From Arcicella sp. (GTDB taxonomy: Bacteria > Bacteroidota > Bacteroidia > Cytophagales > Spirosomataceae): a stretch of DNA of 33,717 nucleotides. Position 1 is the stretch's first letter. Each line of letters begins with the position of its first letter. The notes beneath the pieces were generated by a model. The model ran no database searches and had not been told where the DNA came from. It saw nothing but the letters and a program-made list of their open reading frames with translations. Positions 8,922-17,646 of this stretch are shown one piece after another. The stretch spans positions 1 through 33,717 of the forward strand of contig JACMRQ010000233.1 of the NCBI GenBank assembly GCA_014376355.1. Direction: 5' to 3'. A program made the translations under genes and the position numbers.

Positions 8922-9143
8922 CTATAATAATCTTTTTATTCGTTCTACCCTTTCAACAGGAACATCCAAACTATCCGCAATTTGTTGAATCGTAAGAATC
9001 TTCACTAATAACTGTCTTTTTATGGAAGCATTTATGGTTTGTTCCACTCCACGTGCTTCACCTATTGCTTCACCACGTGCTTCAGCCTTATTCATACCTT
9101 GTACGTAACGGATGTCTGTTTCTAAGTCATATACGATTGGCAT
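8922..9143 (-). pseudogene. C-terminal fragment resembling Rpn/PD-(D/E)XK-family nuclease/transposase proteins
   Basis: 73-aa ORF MPIVYDLETDIRYVQGMNKAEARGEAIGEARG...LLVKILTIQQIADSLDVPVERVERIKRLL: Gly/Glu/Ala-rich repeat plus C-terminal helix-turn-helix-like tail typical of Rpn/YhgA-like proteins, with no nuclease domain. Confidence 0.55.
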
Positions 9144-9173
9144 AATTGATGTCTGTTTAATTGTTTCTTCCCA

Positions 9174-10388
9174 TTAATACTCATGTGGTAGTGTGCCATT
9201 CACAACTTCATGCCAAGGCAAACCATGAATATTCAACATCGCCATAAAAGGGTCAGGATTCATATCTTCGCAATTCCAAACGCCTGGTTTCATCCATTCG
9301 CCCGTAATCATCATCATTGCTCCTAACATTGCAGGGACTCCCGTTGTGTAGCTAACGCCTTGCGCTTGAACTTCTTTCCAACAATCTTGGTGTTTGCAGT
9401 TATTCCAAACGTAATAAGTTTTATCAACACCGTCTTTTATTCCTTTGATTTGACAACCAATGGATGTTTCTCCCGAATAATTTTCTCCTAAAGAACTTGG
9501 TTCTGGCAAAACTGCTTTCAAAAATTCCAAAGGCACAATATCCATTCCTTGAAATTTGATTGGTTTAATACTGGTCATCCCAACATTTTCCAGCACATTC
9601 AAATGTGTAATATATTGCTGTCCGAAGGTCATCCAGAATCTTGCACGCTTCAAGGTTGGAAAGTTTTTAACCAAAGATTCTAATTCTTCGTGATACAAAA
9701 CGTAAGATTCTTTCGGGCCAATGCTTGGATAATCAATTGGTTTATGAATTGACATTGCTTCAATTTCTATCCACTCACCATTTTCCCAATATTTTCCTTT
9801 TTGTGTAATCTCCCGAATATTGATTTCTGGATTAAAGTTAGTTGCAAATGCTTTTCCATGGTCGCCCGCATTACAGTCAATAATATCCAAATAATGCATC
9901 TCATCAAAGTGATGTTTGTTGGCATAAGCTGTATAAACTTGGGTTACACCTGGGTCAAAACCACAACCTAAAAGTGCCATTAAACCAGCAGCTTTAAAAC
10001 GCTCTTGATAGGCCCATTGCCACGAATATTCAAATTTAGCAACATCTTTAGGTTCATAATTTGCAGTATCCATATAATGAATTCCTGTCTCCAAACAAGC
10101 ATCCATAATGGTTAAATCTTGGTAGGGAAGAGCCACATTGATAATCATAAATGGCTTAACTTTGTTGATTAATGCCACTAATTCAGGAACATTATCAGCA
10201 TCAACTTGGGCTGTTTCAACCTTCGTTGGTAAACCAATTTTTGCACATTCATCTGCAATAGCATCACATTTACTTTTAGTACGGCTTGCTAACACCACTT
10301 CCGAAAACACTTCTGGATTCATCGCACATTTTTTCACGACTACGTTTCCAACCCCCCCTGCACCAATGATTAATACTTTCTTTGACAT
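9174..10388 (-). CDS. Carboxynorspermidine dehydrogenase/synthase (saccharopine dehydrogenase family)
   Basis: MSKKVLIIGAGGVGNVVVKKCAMNPEVFSEVVLASRTKSKCDAIADE...GIHYMDTANYEPKD...GCGFDPGVTQVYTAYA; in the same cluster as nspC. Confidence 0.88.
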   Translation of the reverse strand: MSKKVLIIGAGGVGNVVVKKCAMNPEVFSEVVLASRTKSKCDAIADECAKIGLPTKVETAQVDADNVPELVALINKVKPFMIINVALPYQDLTIMDACLETGIHYMDTANYEPKDVAKFEYSWQWAYQERFKAAGLMALLGCGFDPGVTQVYTAYANKHHFDEMHYLDIIDCNAGDHGKAFATNFNPEINIREITQKGKYWENGEWIEIEAMSIHKPIDYPSIGPKESYVLYHEELESLVKNFPTLKRARFWMTFGQQYITHLNVLENVGMTSIKPIKFQGMDIVPLEFLKAVLPEPSSLGENYSGETSIGCQIKGIKDGVDKTYYVWNNCKHQDCWKEVQAQGVSYTTGVPAMLGAMMMITGEWMKPGVWNCEDMNPDPFMAMLNIHGLPWHEVVNGTLPHEY

Positions 10389-10533
10389 TTTATTATTTGT
10401 TTCAGTTAATAGTGCAAAACTACTTAAAATTCTTAATTATTTAAAGGTTTAGATTAACAAGAAACTATACTATTCCCAGACCTTTACTATTAATTTGTTT
10501 TCAAATGTTGTAAAATATCAATTTTATCATTTG

Positions 10534-11427
10534 TTATATCACGATTTTCTTTAATTGTTCAAATAATTCTCGTTGTTTATCCGTCAACTTATCGGGGATT
10601 GAAACTCGTATTTCGAGGTAAAAATCTCCATAAATATCTTTTCTATCATAAGTTGGCATTCCTTTTCCTTTTAAACGGATTGATTTGCCATTTTGTGTTC
10701 CTTCAATAATTTTAATTTTTACTTGACCCGATAAGGTATTAACGATAACTTCTCCACCCAAAACGGCGGTATATAAGTCAATGGTTTGAGTATTGAATAA
10801 ATCATCTCCTTTTCGAATAAATTCAAGATGATTTTTGACTTTAATTCTAACAAATAAATCTCCTCTGTTATTAGCATTACTACCTTTTGCTCCTTTGTTT
10901 TTTATTCTTAATTGTTGGTCGTTATAAGACCCAGGTTTGGTTGTAATTCGTAATTTTTCTTCATCAACTTGAATCGTTCGGCTCGTTCCTTGATAGGCTT
11001 CTTCTAAGGTAATTTCCATTTCAGTTTCATAGTCTCCCCCTTTTCGGTTTTGAGTTCTACCATCACCTCTTGCCCCACCAGAGAAGAATTGTTCAAAGAA
11101 ATCAGAAAAATCAGATTGGTTCCCATAAGAATCGTTCCCATCTGACTCGTACCGATATTGCCCGCCTGAATTACGACCTCTTTGGTTTCCATTCTGCTCA
11201 TATTGTTGCCAATTTTCTCCTAACTCATCGTATTTTTTTCTTTTTTCTGGATTTCCCAATACCTCATTAGCTTCATTGGCAAGTTTAAATTGTTCTTCTG
11301 CCAATTTATTATCTGGGTTTTTATCGGGATGATGTTTCACCGCCAGAGTCCGATAGGCCTTCTTAATTTCATCCTGAGAGGCTTTTTTATCAACACCTAA
11401 TATCTTATAATAGTCTTTATAATCCAC
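10534..11427 (-). CDS. J-domain protein, DnaJ/CbpA-type without zinc finger
   Basis: [40 protein letters not shown] with HPD motif, G-rich linker and DnaJ C-terminal domain; no CxxCxGxG repeats. Confidence 0.9.
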   Translation of the reverse strand: MDYKDYYKILGVDKKASQDEIKKAYRTLAVKHHPDKNPDNKLAEEQFKLANEANEVLGNPEKRKKYDELGENWQQYEQNGNQRGRNSGGQYRYESDGNDSYGNQSDFSDFFEQFFSGGARGDGRTQNRKGGDYETEMEITLEEAYQGTSRTIQVDEEKLRITTKPGSYNDQQLRIKNKGAKGSNANNRGDLFVRIKVKNHLEFIRKGDDLFNTQTIDLYTAVLGGEVIVNTLSGQVKIKIIEGTQNGKSIRLKGKGMPTYDRKDIYGDFYLEIRVSIPDKLTDKQRELFEQLKKIVI

Positions 11428-11440
11428 GTTTTGTTAAATT

Positions 11441-12430
11441 TTAAATTACTTCATTTTCCAAATATGATCCTTTTTCAAAATCAGTAAAATTTTTCAAAGT
11501 AATTTTAGTGATTTGCTCAACAGCTTCATGAGTAAAAAAACCTTGATGAGGCGTTATTATGACGTTATGGAAGGTCATCAATCGTTCAAAAAGATCATCT
11601 TGAATAATACTTTCAGATAAATCTTTGAAGAACAAACCTTCTTCTTGTTCATAAACGTCAATTCCTAAATAGCCTAATTGCTTATTTTTTAAAGCAATGG
11701 CAGCGTGTTCAGTTTTAATCAGTCCGCCTCGACTAGTATTAATGAGCATTGCTCCTTTTTTCATTGTATCAAAGACGATACTATTGAAAAAATGGTGCGT
11801 TTTAGGTGTAAGTGGGCAATGCAAGGAAATAATATCCGACTCTTTTAAAACATCGTCAAAATGCTTGTATTCGATACCTTGTGCTTTTAATTCTTCGGAT
11901 TCAATTAAATCATAAGCAATAACCTTACAGCCGAAACCTAACATTATTTTACAAAAAGCCACACCTATTTTTCCCGTTCCAATTACGCCTACTGTTTTCC
12001 CGAAAAGGTTAAAACCCATGAGATTTTCTAAAGAAAAATTGCCTTCCCTAACTCGATTATAAACTTTATGGGTTTTTCTATTCAAAGCCAAAATCAAAGC
12101 AACTGCGTGTTCCGCAACCGCTTGGGGCGAATAGGCAGGTACTCTTAGTATTTTAATACCTTCTTTTTGAGCAGTCTCTATGTCCACATGATTGAAACCA
12201 GCACTGCGTAAATCAATGAGTTTAACCCCAATTTTTGCTAACTTTTCAATGGCTTTTTTATCCATTTTATCGCCTACAAATATACAAACAGCTTCGAATC
12301 CTTTAGCTAAATCAGTTGTATCGGCGTTGAGTGAAGCCTCGAAATATATTAATTCATGTTGGCTATTAATATTGAATTTATCAAAATATTCTCGCTCGTA
12401 AGATTGAGTGCTGAAAATGGCCACTTTCAT
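11441..12430 (-). CDS. ldhA: D-2-hydroxyacid dehydrogenase, D-lactate dehydrogenase-like
   Basis: MKVAIFSTQSYEREYF...LRSAGFNHVDIETAQKEGIKILRVPAYSPQAVAEHAVALILALNR...GVIGTGKIG...NTSRGGLI: NAD-binding and catalytic motifs of LdhA-type enzymes. Confidence 0.85.
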   Translation of the reverse strand: MKVAIFSTQSYEREYFDKFNINSQHELIYFEASLNADTTDLAKGFEAVCIFVGDKMDKKAIEKLAKIGVKLIDLRSAGFNHVDIETAQKEGIKILRVPAYSPQAVAEHAVALILALNRKTHKVYNRVREGNFSLENLMGFNLFGKTVGVIGTGKIGVAFCKIMLGFGCKVIAYDLIESEELKAQGIEYKHFDDVLKESDIISLHCPLTPKTHHFFNSIVFDTMKKGAMLINTSRGGLIKTEHAAIALKNKQLGYLGIDVYEQEEGLFFKDLSESIIQDDLFERLMTFHNVIITPHQGFFTHEAVEQITKITLKNFTDFEKGSYLENEVI

Positions 12431-12658
12431 ATTCTAATTTATTAAATACAAGAAATAATTTGGTTTTTAACAAAGATGAGGAGTAATTATGAGAAATTAT
12501 TACACAATTTTTGAAAATACTTATATCATTCACATATTGACAATTTGGAATTCAAGTTGCCAACTCAGTTCAAACTAACTAACTATATGTTGGCCAGTGC
12601 ATAAGCCACTTTTAACTATTTGTTTAGAACTAAAATAGTAGATGATTCTTTAAAATAA

Positions 12659-13492
12659 TCACTTCCTGAACGTTAGAATTGGAAGATTTGCCTCCTCAAC
12701 GAAATGTTCAGTTATACTTGTATTAAATATTTTACTCAGAAATGACTTTTCATGCACTGCCAATGCCAATACATCAGGTTTATGTGTTTTGATATAAGTT
12801 TCCAAGCCCTCAATAATATTTGCTCGATTCAAATTTGTAACCGTTACCTGCTCCTTATCGAACTCATTTTTCAATTGATGAATTGTACGTTCAACGTATT
12901 GTGCTGTATTCATTTCAAAATAATCATGAATATGAACAACGTGACAAACTGCACCAAAAGGTTTGGCGATTTTCATGATTCTATTGGTTGCAAAAATTTC
13001 ATCTTCTTGAAAATCAGCAGCATACAGAATTTTTTGTGGATACTCGATGATGGTATTTTGAGGGATAATCCAAACAGGACATTCTGCTATTTTCATTATA
13101 TTCTCAGCATTTGTTCCCATCCATTTATCCAAAATATTTGATGCTCCCTTCGTTCCCATTACAATAATATCCGCCTCAATTTTACGGGCAGTATCCAAAA
13201 TTTTATCCGCAATATAACCGTATTCAATTCTTTGCTTAATTCGGTCTTCGGATAACCCTGTTCTTTTAATAAATTTCACCGTGAATTCACGTAAATTATT
13301 CGCTGCAATGCTTTTGTTTAGATTAATAAAATTCTCAATTTCACTCGGTAATTGATATTCCGAGATAGTTGGAATAGAATATACGTTTAACAAAACTACG
13401 TTGGCATTCATACCTTTAGCAATCATTCCAGCGTATTGAGATGCGTGGAGTGCATTGTTACTAAAATCAGTCGGAAATAGAATCGTTTTCAT
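12659..13492 (-). CDS. Tandem-domain universal stress protein (UspA family), copy 1
   Basis: MKTILFPTDFSNNALHASQYAGMIAKGMNANVVLLNVYS... with GTKGASNILDKWMGT (G-2x-G-9x-G-[ST] ATP-binding motif). ATG at 13492 preferred over the 13537 extension. Confidence 0.92.
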   Translation of the reverse strand: MKTILFPTDFSNNALHASQYAGMIAKGMNANVVLLNVYSIPTISEYQLPSEIENFINLNKSIAANNLREFTVKFIKRTGLSEDRIKQRIEYGYIADKILDTARKIEADIIVMGTKGASNILDKWMGTNAENIMKIAECPVWIIPQNTIIEYPQKILYAADFQEDEIFATNRIMKIAKPFGAVCHVVHIHDYFEMNTAQYVERTIHQLKNEFDKEQVTVTNLNRANIIEGLETYIKTHKPDVLALAVHEKSFLSKIFNTSITEHFVEEANLPILTFRK

Positions 13493-13499
13493 TTTTTCG

Positions 13500-13520
13500 T
13501 TTGTTAGAAGACCTAACAAA
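13500..13520 (-). promoter_or_regulatory. Short hairpin in the 5' leader of usp copy 1
   Basis: TTTGTTAG-AAGAC-CTAACAAA, 8-bp perfect stem with 5-nt loop, within 10 nt of the start codon. Confidence 0.4.
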
Positions 13521-13569
13521 TTTCCATTTATTATCAAATTCTACCCATGATATAGTATAGTTTTAAAAA

Positions 13570-13581
13570 TGATTTTTATCA
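13570..13581 (-). promoter_or_regulatory. FNR/CRP-like box TGAT-TTTT-ATCA upstream of usp copy 1
   Basis: Perfect TGAT-N4-ATCA dyad; minus-strand context ACTGATAAAAATCATTTTTA, near-identical to the box upstream of usp copy 2. Confidence 0.6.
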
Positions 13582-13791
13582 GTAAATAAAAAGTATGTAA
13601 TCATTTATTTTTTGAAATTTTGATATTTTTTTTCGGAAAATTGAATAAAATAATTGAACCTCCAAAGATGTAAAGAAAAAAATAGTAAGTCATCGAGCGA
13701 AGATTACACGCATAGTCAGGAGTTGCGGGTTTTTGACAAAATTGCGTATTGCGGAATTATTTGGGTTAAAAAAAGACTGTTGACATAGAGG

Positions 13792-14850
13792 TTATCCTGG
13801 TAGATTTACCAATTTTTTCTCATTCAAAATTTTAATTTCACTACCGTTAATTTCAATTAAATTATTAGCTTTAAAGTCACTCAAAGTTCTGATTAATGAT
13901 TCCGTTGCCGTGCCAACTACTGAGGCTAAATCATCTCTGGAAATTTTCATGGTAAAATTTTCCTGAGATTCATTTTTGTACTTTTTTGATAACATTATCA
14001 ACGCATCTGCCGTTCTTTTTCGAATAGAATTATAAGCAATTTGCGTTAATTGCTTCTCTTTTTCTTGAATATCATTTGCTAACATTTTAATAAATTGGTT
14101 CGCAACTGATTGATTACGAGTGATTAACTCCAAAAAGTCATGTTTTGGAATGCCAATAATTTCACATTCTTCCAAAGCCTCTGATGAATCTTGATATTCG
14201 GTATTTTCAATAATTGAGATATGCCCAAAAAAATCGCTTGAATTGTATAATCCCGTGATGAATTCTTTTCCGTCCTGATTGGTTTGATAGGTTTTTACTT
14301 TACCTGATTTGAGAAAAAAGAATCGAATTGGCTCATCTCCCTCCGAATAAATGATTTGTTTCTTCTTGATAATTGATACTTTTCTATCAACTGACAATGA
14401 GTTTAAATCAACATGTTTTGTGGCTTTTTGATAAAAATCTTCGATGCTTTCTTGCGTATTTTTAAACGATTTTGAAAGATTTTCCACTTTTTTTAATCGA
14501 CTTTCAATTGCCTTCAATAATTCAATTTCTTGAAAAGGTTTAGTTAAATAATCGTCTGCCCCCATGTCCATCCCTTTCCGAAGGTCGGAACGGTCAGTTT
14601 TTGCAGTTAAAAAAATAAAAGGAATATTTTGCAAATTAGGACTTTGACTGAAAATATGTAAGACACCGTAGCCGTCCAATACGGGCATCATAATGTCACA
14701 AACCACCAAATCAGGCATAGTTTTATTGGCAATTTCAACGCCAATTTTTCCGTTTTCAGCCGTTAAAACTTTGTAATTAGCGAGTTCTAATATTTCAGCC
14801 GTTGTTTCTCTGATGTCGTCACTGTCTTCGATTAAGAGGATTATTTTCAT
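13792..14850 (-). CDS. Response regulator fused to a Crp/Fnr-type module (REC - cyclic-nucleotide-binding-like - HTH)
   Basis: N-terminal REC (MKIILLIEDSDDIRETTAEI...VVCDIMMPVLDGYG...FLTAKTD...GADDYLTKPF), then CNB-like fold (KKKQIIYSEGDEPIRFFFLKSGKVKTYQTNQDGKEFITGLYNSSDFFGHISIIENTEYQDSSEALEECEIIGIPKHDF), then Crp HTH (MKISRDDLASVVGTATESLIRTLSDFKANNLIEINGSEIKIL). Confidence 0.92.
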   Translation of the reverse strand: MKIILLIEDSDDIRETTAEILELANYKVLTAENGKIGVEIANKTMPDLVVCDIMMPVLDGYGVLHIFSQSPNLQNIPFIFLTAKTDRSDLRKGMDMGADDYLTKPFQEIELLKAIESRLKKVENLSKSFKNTQESIEDFYQKATKHVDLNSLSVDRKVSIIKKKQIIYSEGDEPIRFFFLKSGKVKTYQTNQDGKEFITGLYNSSDFFGHISIIENTEYQDSSEALEECEIIGIPKHDFLELITRNQSVANQFIKMLANDIQEKEKQLTQIAYNSIRKRTADALIMLSKKYKNESQENFTMKISRDDLASVVGTATESLIRTLSDFKANNLIEINGSEIKILNEKKLVNLPG

Positions 14851-14854
14851 AGTC

Positions 14855-16468
14855 TTAAAGATTTATCGTTACTGTAAAAGTTGTGCCAACATTTAATTCG
14901 CTTTCCACCGAAACTTGTCCATTTAATAATTCAGCGTAACGAGCCACGATATGCAAACCAAGCCCCGTTCCTTGAATGTTTGTTACATTTGTTCCTCTGA
15001 AGAAACGATCAAAGAGATGTTTTTGGTCTTCTTTTGATATACCGATTCCAGTATCCGAAACTTTTAAAATAAACGTATCTTCTTGATTATCAATTAGTAA
15101 AGTAACGATTGAATTGTCATTAGAAAATTTTAGTGCGTTTGAACAAAGATTAATAATAATTTTTCGTAGTAATGATTTATCAAGATTTACCGATGAAGAA
15201 CCTGTATGTTTATTTTCAACTTTTTGACCTTTTTTCATGATACTTGCCAAATCAGGCATACATTCTTTTAATAATTCTGGTATTTCAAAGCTAACCATCT
15301 TAGGTTCAACTCGCCCTTCTTCTAATTTTCCAACTGATAAAAATTCCTCTAAAATATCCGTTAAATTTCCGACTGCCGCTTTAATTCGTTGGGTATGGCG
15401 TTCACGTTTTGCCTGTTCTTCTGTTTTTTGATATTTTTCAATTAATGAAGCAGCCGATTGAATTGTTGTTAAGGGCGTACGAAATTCGTGAGAAGCCATC
15501 GATACAAAACGAGATTTCAATTCTCCCAATTCCTTTTCTTTGTCTAAAGCAATTTGCAACTCTTGTTTGGATTTTTCTAAACTTTTAAGCGTTTCAACCA
15601 AAGCATTTGTTCGATTTATTACTTCTTTTTCGAGATTTGCATTCAATTTTTCAATTTCTGATTTTTTATTGAGCAAATCATTTTCGGCATTTTTCTTAAA
15701 AGTTGTATCGTTGATAAAGGAAATATAGTAGGGTGTTTCTCCCGATTTGAAGTGACTTAAACTAATTTCTATTGGAAAAAGTGAACCATCTTTTCGTATT
15801 CCATGCAGGTCTAAACCTACGCCCATTGCCCTTGATTGTGGCTTATGATTATAGTTTTCATAGGTTTTTTTATGTCGTTCTTTCACAGTTTGAGGAATTA
15901 AAATATCAAGGTCACTACTTATCAATTCTCCATGTTCATACCCAAAAAGAACATCGGCAAAATGATTAGACAGTACAATTTTCCCTGCTTTGTTCACCAT
16001 AATTATTCCAATGGCAGCGTGCATAAAAAGCGCTTCAAAACGGATTGCTTCGTCTCGGATAAGTTGCTCATTTTGTTTGCGAGTGGAGATATCGGTAATA
16101 CGAATAAAATAGTGAGGAACTTTTTCGTGTTGGAACATGGAGATTTGTAAAATTCCCCAAAAATCAATTTTATAGATATTCTGAAAAAGAATTTCACCCG
16201 ACCAAATTCGCTCTTTTTGGAGGTGTTTTTTAATTTCATCGTGTTGTAATTCAGTAAGTGTTTCCTTTCTAAATCCGTGAGGATATTTAATCACAAACTC
16301 TTCTAAATCAGCTACTTCCAGCATTCTTAATCCCACCTGGTTGATGTGAACAAACTGACCAATAACAGTATTGTAAACGCCAATAAAAGAAGGGGTATCT
16401 TCCAAGGCAGTTTTTAAAAGTGCTTCGCTAAATGGGAAATTCATGAAAAATGACAAATTATGTTTCAT
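14855..16468 (-). CDS. PAS-domain sensor histidine kinase, second PAS FixL-like
   Basis: Two PAS-like regions, coiled coil, HisKA (FVSMASHEFRTPLTTIQSAASLIEKY), HATPase (LINLCSNALKFSNDN...VSDTGIGISKEDQKHLFDRFFRG...GTGLGLHIVARYAELL). Confidence 0.95.
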   Translation of the reverse strand: MKHNLSFFMNFPFSEALLKTALEDTPSFIGVYNTVIGQFVHINQVGLRMLEVADLEEFVIKYPHGFRKETLTELQHDEIKKHLQKERIWSGEILFQNIYKIDFWGILQISMFQHEKVPHYFIRITDISTRKQNEQLIRDEAIRFEALFMHAAIGIIMVNKAGKIVLSNHFADVLFGYEHGELISSDLDILIPQTVKERHKKTYENYNHKPQSRAMGVGLDLHGIRKDGSLFPIEISLSHFKSGETPYYISFINDTTFKKNAENDLLNKKSEIEKLNANLEKEVINRTNALVETLKSLEKSKQELQIALDKEKELGELKSRFVSMASHEFRTPLTTIQSAASLIEKYQKTEEQAKRERHTQRIKAAVGNLTDILEEFLSVGKLEEGRVEPKMVSFEIPELLKECMPDLASIMKKGQKVENKHTGSSSVNLDKSLLRKIIINLCSNALKFSNDNSIVTLLIDNQEDTFILKVSDTGIGISKEDQKHLFDRFFRGTNVTNIQGTGLGLHIVARYAELLNGQVSVESELNVGTTFTVTINL

Positions 16469-16704
16469 AAATATACGATAAATTTAATGGTTGTAAGCAG
16501 GTATTTTTTAGTAAAAATCGTTATTTTATGGTATAAGAATTGGATATTTCAGGAGAAATAGCCTGTTTTTTAAATGTTGGACGCATGAATATAAGATCCT
16601 AATTTAGACCTCTTATGATTAACTGTGCATGAGGTTGCCTCCTAAGCCTTATATTTAATAAGGTAAAAGCTTTTTTAATAATCCAAAAAGGATAAATTCA
16701 AAAA

Positions 16705-17268
16705 TCAACCAATCGACTCAATTACACTTCTTCGTTTAACACGTAATTGTTTAAAGTGAGATGGTGAAAAACCAGTAATTTTTTTGAATTGATTTGATAA
16801 GTGGGCGACGCTACTATAATTCATTTTATAAGCAATTTCTGAAATTGTTAATTCGTTATAAGTAATCAATTCTTTTACTCTTTCTGCTTTATGAAGTAGG
16901 ATAAAATGTTGAATATTAGTGCCTTGCATTTCTGAAAATAAATTTGAAAGGTAGGTGTAATCGTAATCTAATTTACGGCTCAAATAGTCCGAAAAGTTTA
17001 CTTTAATCATATCGTCCGCAAAATGTACCATTTCAACAATTGTATTTTTTACTTTTTCTATCAAAATTGTTCTTTTGTCGTTCATCAATTCAAGTCCCAT
17101 TTTGAGTAAAGTTTCTTTCAATTCCTCCCGTTGTTTTTTCGAAATATTTTCCATTATTTCAGCTTCGCCCAAATTTACCATAATGTAGTGTAAGTTGAGT
17201 TTATTCAACGCATCTTTCACGACTAATCTACAAGTATTACTGACCATGTTTTTAATGTAAAGTTTCAT
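16705..17268 (-). CDS. AraC-family transcriptional regulator with small N-terminal ferredoxin-fold/HMA-like domain
   Basis: C-terminal AraC HTH (DYTYLSNLFSEMQGTNIQHFILLHKAERVKELITYNELTISEIAYKMNYSSVAHLSNQFKKITGFSPSHFKQLR); N-terminus resembles a betaalphabeta-betaalphabeta HMA-like module. Confidence 0.85.
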   Translation of the reverse strand: MKLYIKNMVSNTCRLVVKDALNKLNLHYIMVNLGEAEIMENISKKQREELKETLLKMGLELMNDKRTILIEKVKNTIVEMVHFADDMIKVNFSDYLSRKLDYDYTYLSNLFSEMQGTNIQHFILLHKAERVKELITYNELTISEIAYKMNYSSVAHLSNQFKKITGFSPSHFKQLRVKRRSVIESIG

Positions 17269-17646
17269 AATTTTCGTGTTTAATATGGATAATTCATAAA
17301 TTAGAGGTTTAATTTTACTAACTTATTAACGGATTTTTTTCAATTCTGTTGCTATCTATATATCACTCTGAGGTACTTTTCCAATGTCAGAATTTGGAAT
17401 GTTAATAAATTCCTCCAAAAATAGCATTTTCAATAAAGACAAAAACGACTGTATTCACTTAGTATGAAAATCCCGATTCCGCACGAAGGTAAAATACTGT
17501 ATTACGTCTGTGGTTGGTCAAAAAACTTGCTGGTAATCAACAAACCCCCGGATAAATCGCTTACAGTCGCATGAGTGAAAGAATTGCAAAATTTCGCAAA
17601 AAAATGTCGTCTTACTCAAAATGTTCTACACTTACAGGGATGATTG

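Noticed and set aside
9049-9084. Three 12-bp tandem repeats as a possible repeat array or CRISPR
   Set aside because: They are in frame and encode the GEARGEAIGEAR segment of the Rpn-like fragment; no spacers, so not CRISPR.
12483-12503. GTAATTAT-GAGAA-ATTATTAC imperfect hairpin upstream of ldhA as an operator
   Set aside because: AT-rich imperfect stem expected by chance in this genome; no consensus recognised.
15237-16239. Several 60-80 aa ORFs overlapping the histidine kinase
   Set aside because: Antisense or alternate-frame shadows of the kinase gene.
17464-17574. 36-aa plus-strand ORF MKIPIPHEGKILYYVCGWSKNLLVINKPPDKSLTVA
   Set aside because: Too short, no recognised family and no supporting regulatory signal; cannot be distinguished from chance.
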